Below are positions 4,864 through 5,320 of a DNA stretch of 5,320 nt, in pieces. The DNA is taken from positions 1-5,320 of the forward strand of contig CAZCAI010000234.1 in the NCBI GenBank assembly GCA_964496595.1, written 5' to 3'. How positions within the stretch are numbered: the first letter of the stretch is position 1; the number at the start of each line of letters is the position of its first letter. The notes beneath the pieces are model-generated. The model was not told the DNA's origin and did not search any database. It saw only the letters and a list, made by a program, of their open reading frames with translations. Source of the DNA: JAAAOZ01 sp964496595 (lineage in GTDB: Bacteria; Chloroflexota; Anaerolineae; B4-G1; SLSP01). The position numbers and the translations under genes are program-made.

Positions 4864-5320
4864 ATGGAATTTACAGACGCTAGGTTTTCGGGGCACCAAT
4901 CCTTCCCTGTACGCCATACTTGGCTAACCAAGGGAGTTATTGAGTGCGAGAAAAACACCTCTGTGTTCAAAGAAGACAACGCCCTTGTTCTGTTCGGGGT
5001 GGGTAAAAATATGGTGGATTCGATTAAGTACTGGACTTTGGCAACTCGAGTTTTAGAGATTGACCCCGACGGCGGACGTGGTCACGATTTAATTCCTACA
5101 GATATCGGTAGACGAATCTTCCTTGGGGGAGGATGGGATCCTTATTTAGAAGACATAGGGACCATTTGGCTCCTTCACTACCGACTTGTGACCAATCCAG
5201 CTTGGGCTACGACAGCTTACTACGCTTTCAATGAGTTAACTGGAATGGAATTTACACGCGATGGCTTAGAGCAAACCTTGATGGATATTGCTGAACGGAA
5301 TGAGGGAGTTCGGGCTAGCC
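4864..5320 (+). CDS. DUF4007 family protein, 3' end beyond the window
   Basis: The frame is open for 152 codons from ATG 4864 to the right edge. I recognise the DUF4007 pattern: FSGHQSFPVRHTWLTKG at 8-24, the ELGVGKNM-type stretch FGVGKNMVDSIKYW at 44-57, LIPTDIGRRIF at 76-86, WDPYLEDIGTIWLLHYRL at 91-108 and YYAFNE at 119-124. Family proteins are about 300 residues, so roughly half is missing. No signal peptide or membrane segment is seen, so it is probably cytoplasmic. Its biochemical role is unknown to me. From memory the family occurs beside PAPS-reductase-like DndC, DndB and SMC-like ATPase genes of DNA phosphorothioation and similar defence loci; that is family knowledge, not shown here. 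Codons such as ATT, TTA, ACT, GCT, AGA and CGA are frequent, unlike serS and queG, which suggests horizontal acquisition. It is preceded by a tRNA array and about 300 non-coding bases, consistent with the left end of an island. Confidence 0.85.
   Translation, partial: MEFTDARFSGHQSFPVRHTWLTKGVIECEKNTSVFKEDNALVLFGVGKNMVDSIKYWTLATRVLEIDPDGGRGHDLIPTDIGRRIFLGGGWDPYLEDIGTIWLLHYRLVTNPAWATTAYYAFNELTGMEFTRDGLEQTLMDIAERNEGVRAS

Noticed and set aside
4667..4927. Plus-strand reading frame of 86 codons overlapping the DUF4007 start
   Set aside because: It crosses the palindromic leader and the true gene start in another frame, has no good ribosome binding site, and shows no recognisable motif.

Overview
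The window looks like chromosomal DNA of a GC-rich bacterium. Core translation and tRNA-modification genes sit beside a very acidic lipoprotein, and the right-hand end turns A/T-richer and carries the start of a defence-type gene. The lipoprotein's layout and the style of the hairpin repeats remind me of Chloroflexota (Anaerolineae-like). That placement is an inference from memory and should be held loosely.

Left part (1-2213, minus strand): a probable two-gene unit. A predicted membrane-anchored lipoprotein is transcribed first. About 59 bases later comes queG, epoxyqueuosine reductase, the last step of queuosine synthesis in tRNA. queG runs off the left edge and is complete from its start to residue 338. 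No functional link between the two is evident.

Middle (2214-3715): a 221-base divergent intergenic region has a good promoter candidate in each direction. The plus-strand one drives serS, a complete seryl-tRNA synthetase.

Intergenic 3716-4062: no gene is seen. It holds a stem-loop after serS, a compact element that can fold as a three-way junction followed by another hairpin (probably a dispersed repeat), and a near-consensus promoter.

tRNA cluster (4063-4485): tRNA-Ser(UGA), tRNA-Ser(GCU) and two almost identical tRNA-Arg(GCG) genes, closed by a strong intrinsic terminator at 4525-4554. serS lies directly upstream of two of its own substrate tRNAs. The arginine anticodon GCG is unusual, because bacteria normally read CGU/CGC with an ACG anticodon converted to ICG.

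Right end (4556-5320): about 300 bases of non-coding, hairpin-rich DNA lead to a well-placed ribosome binding site and the first 152 codons of a DUF4007-family gene. The family is, from memory, found with DNA phosphorothioation (Dnd-like) and related defence loci. Its codon use is much more A/T-rich than serS or queG. A defence island starting just after a tRNA array is the most interesting hypothesis here, but the decisive genes lie beyond the right edge.
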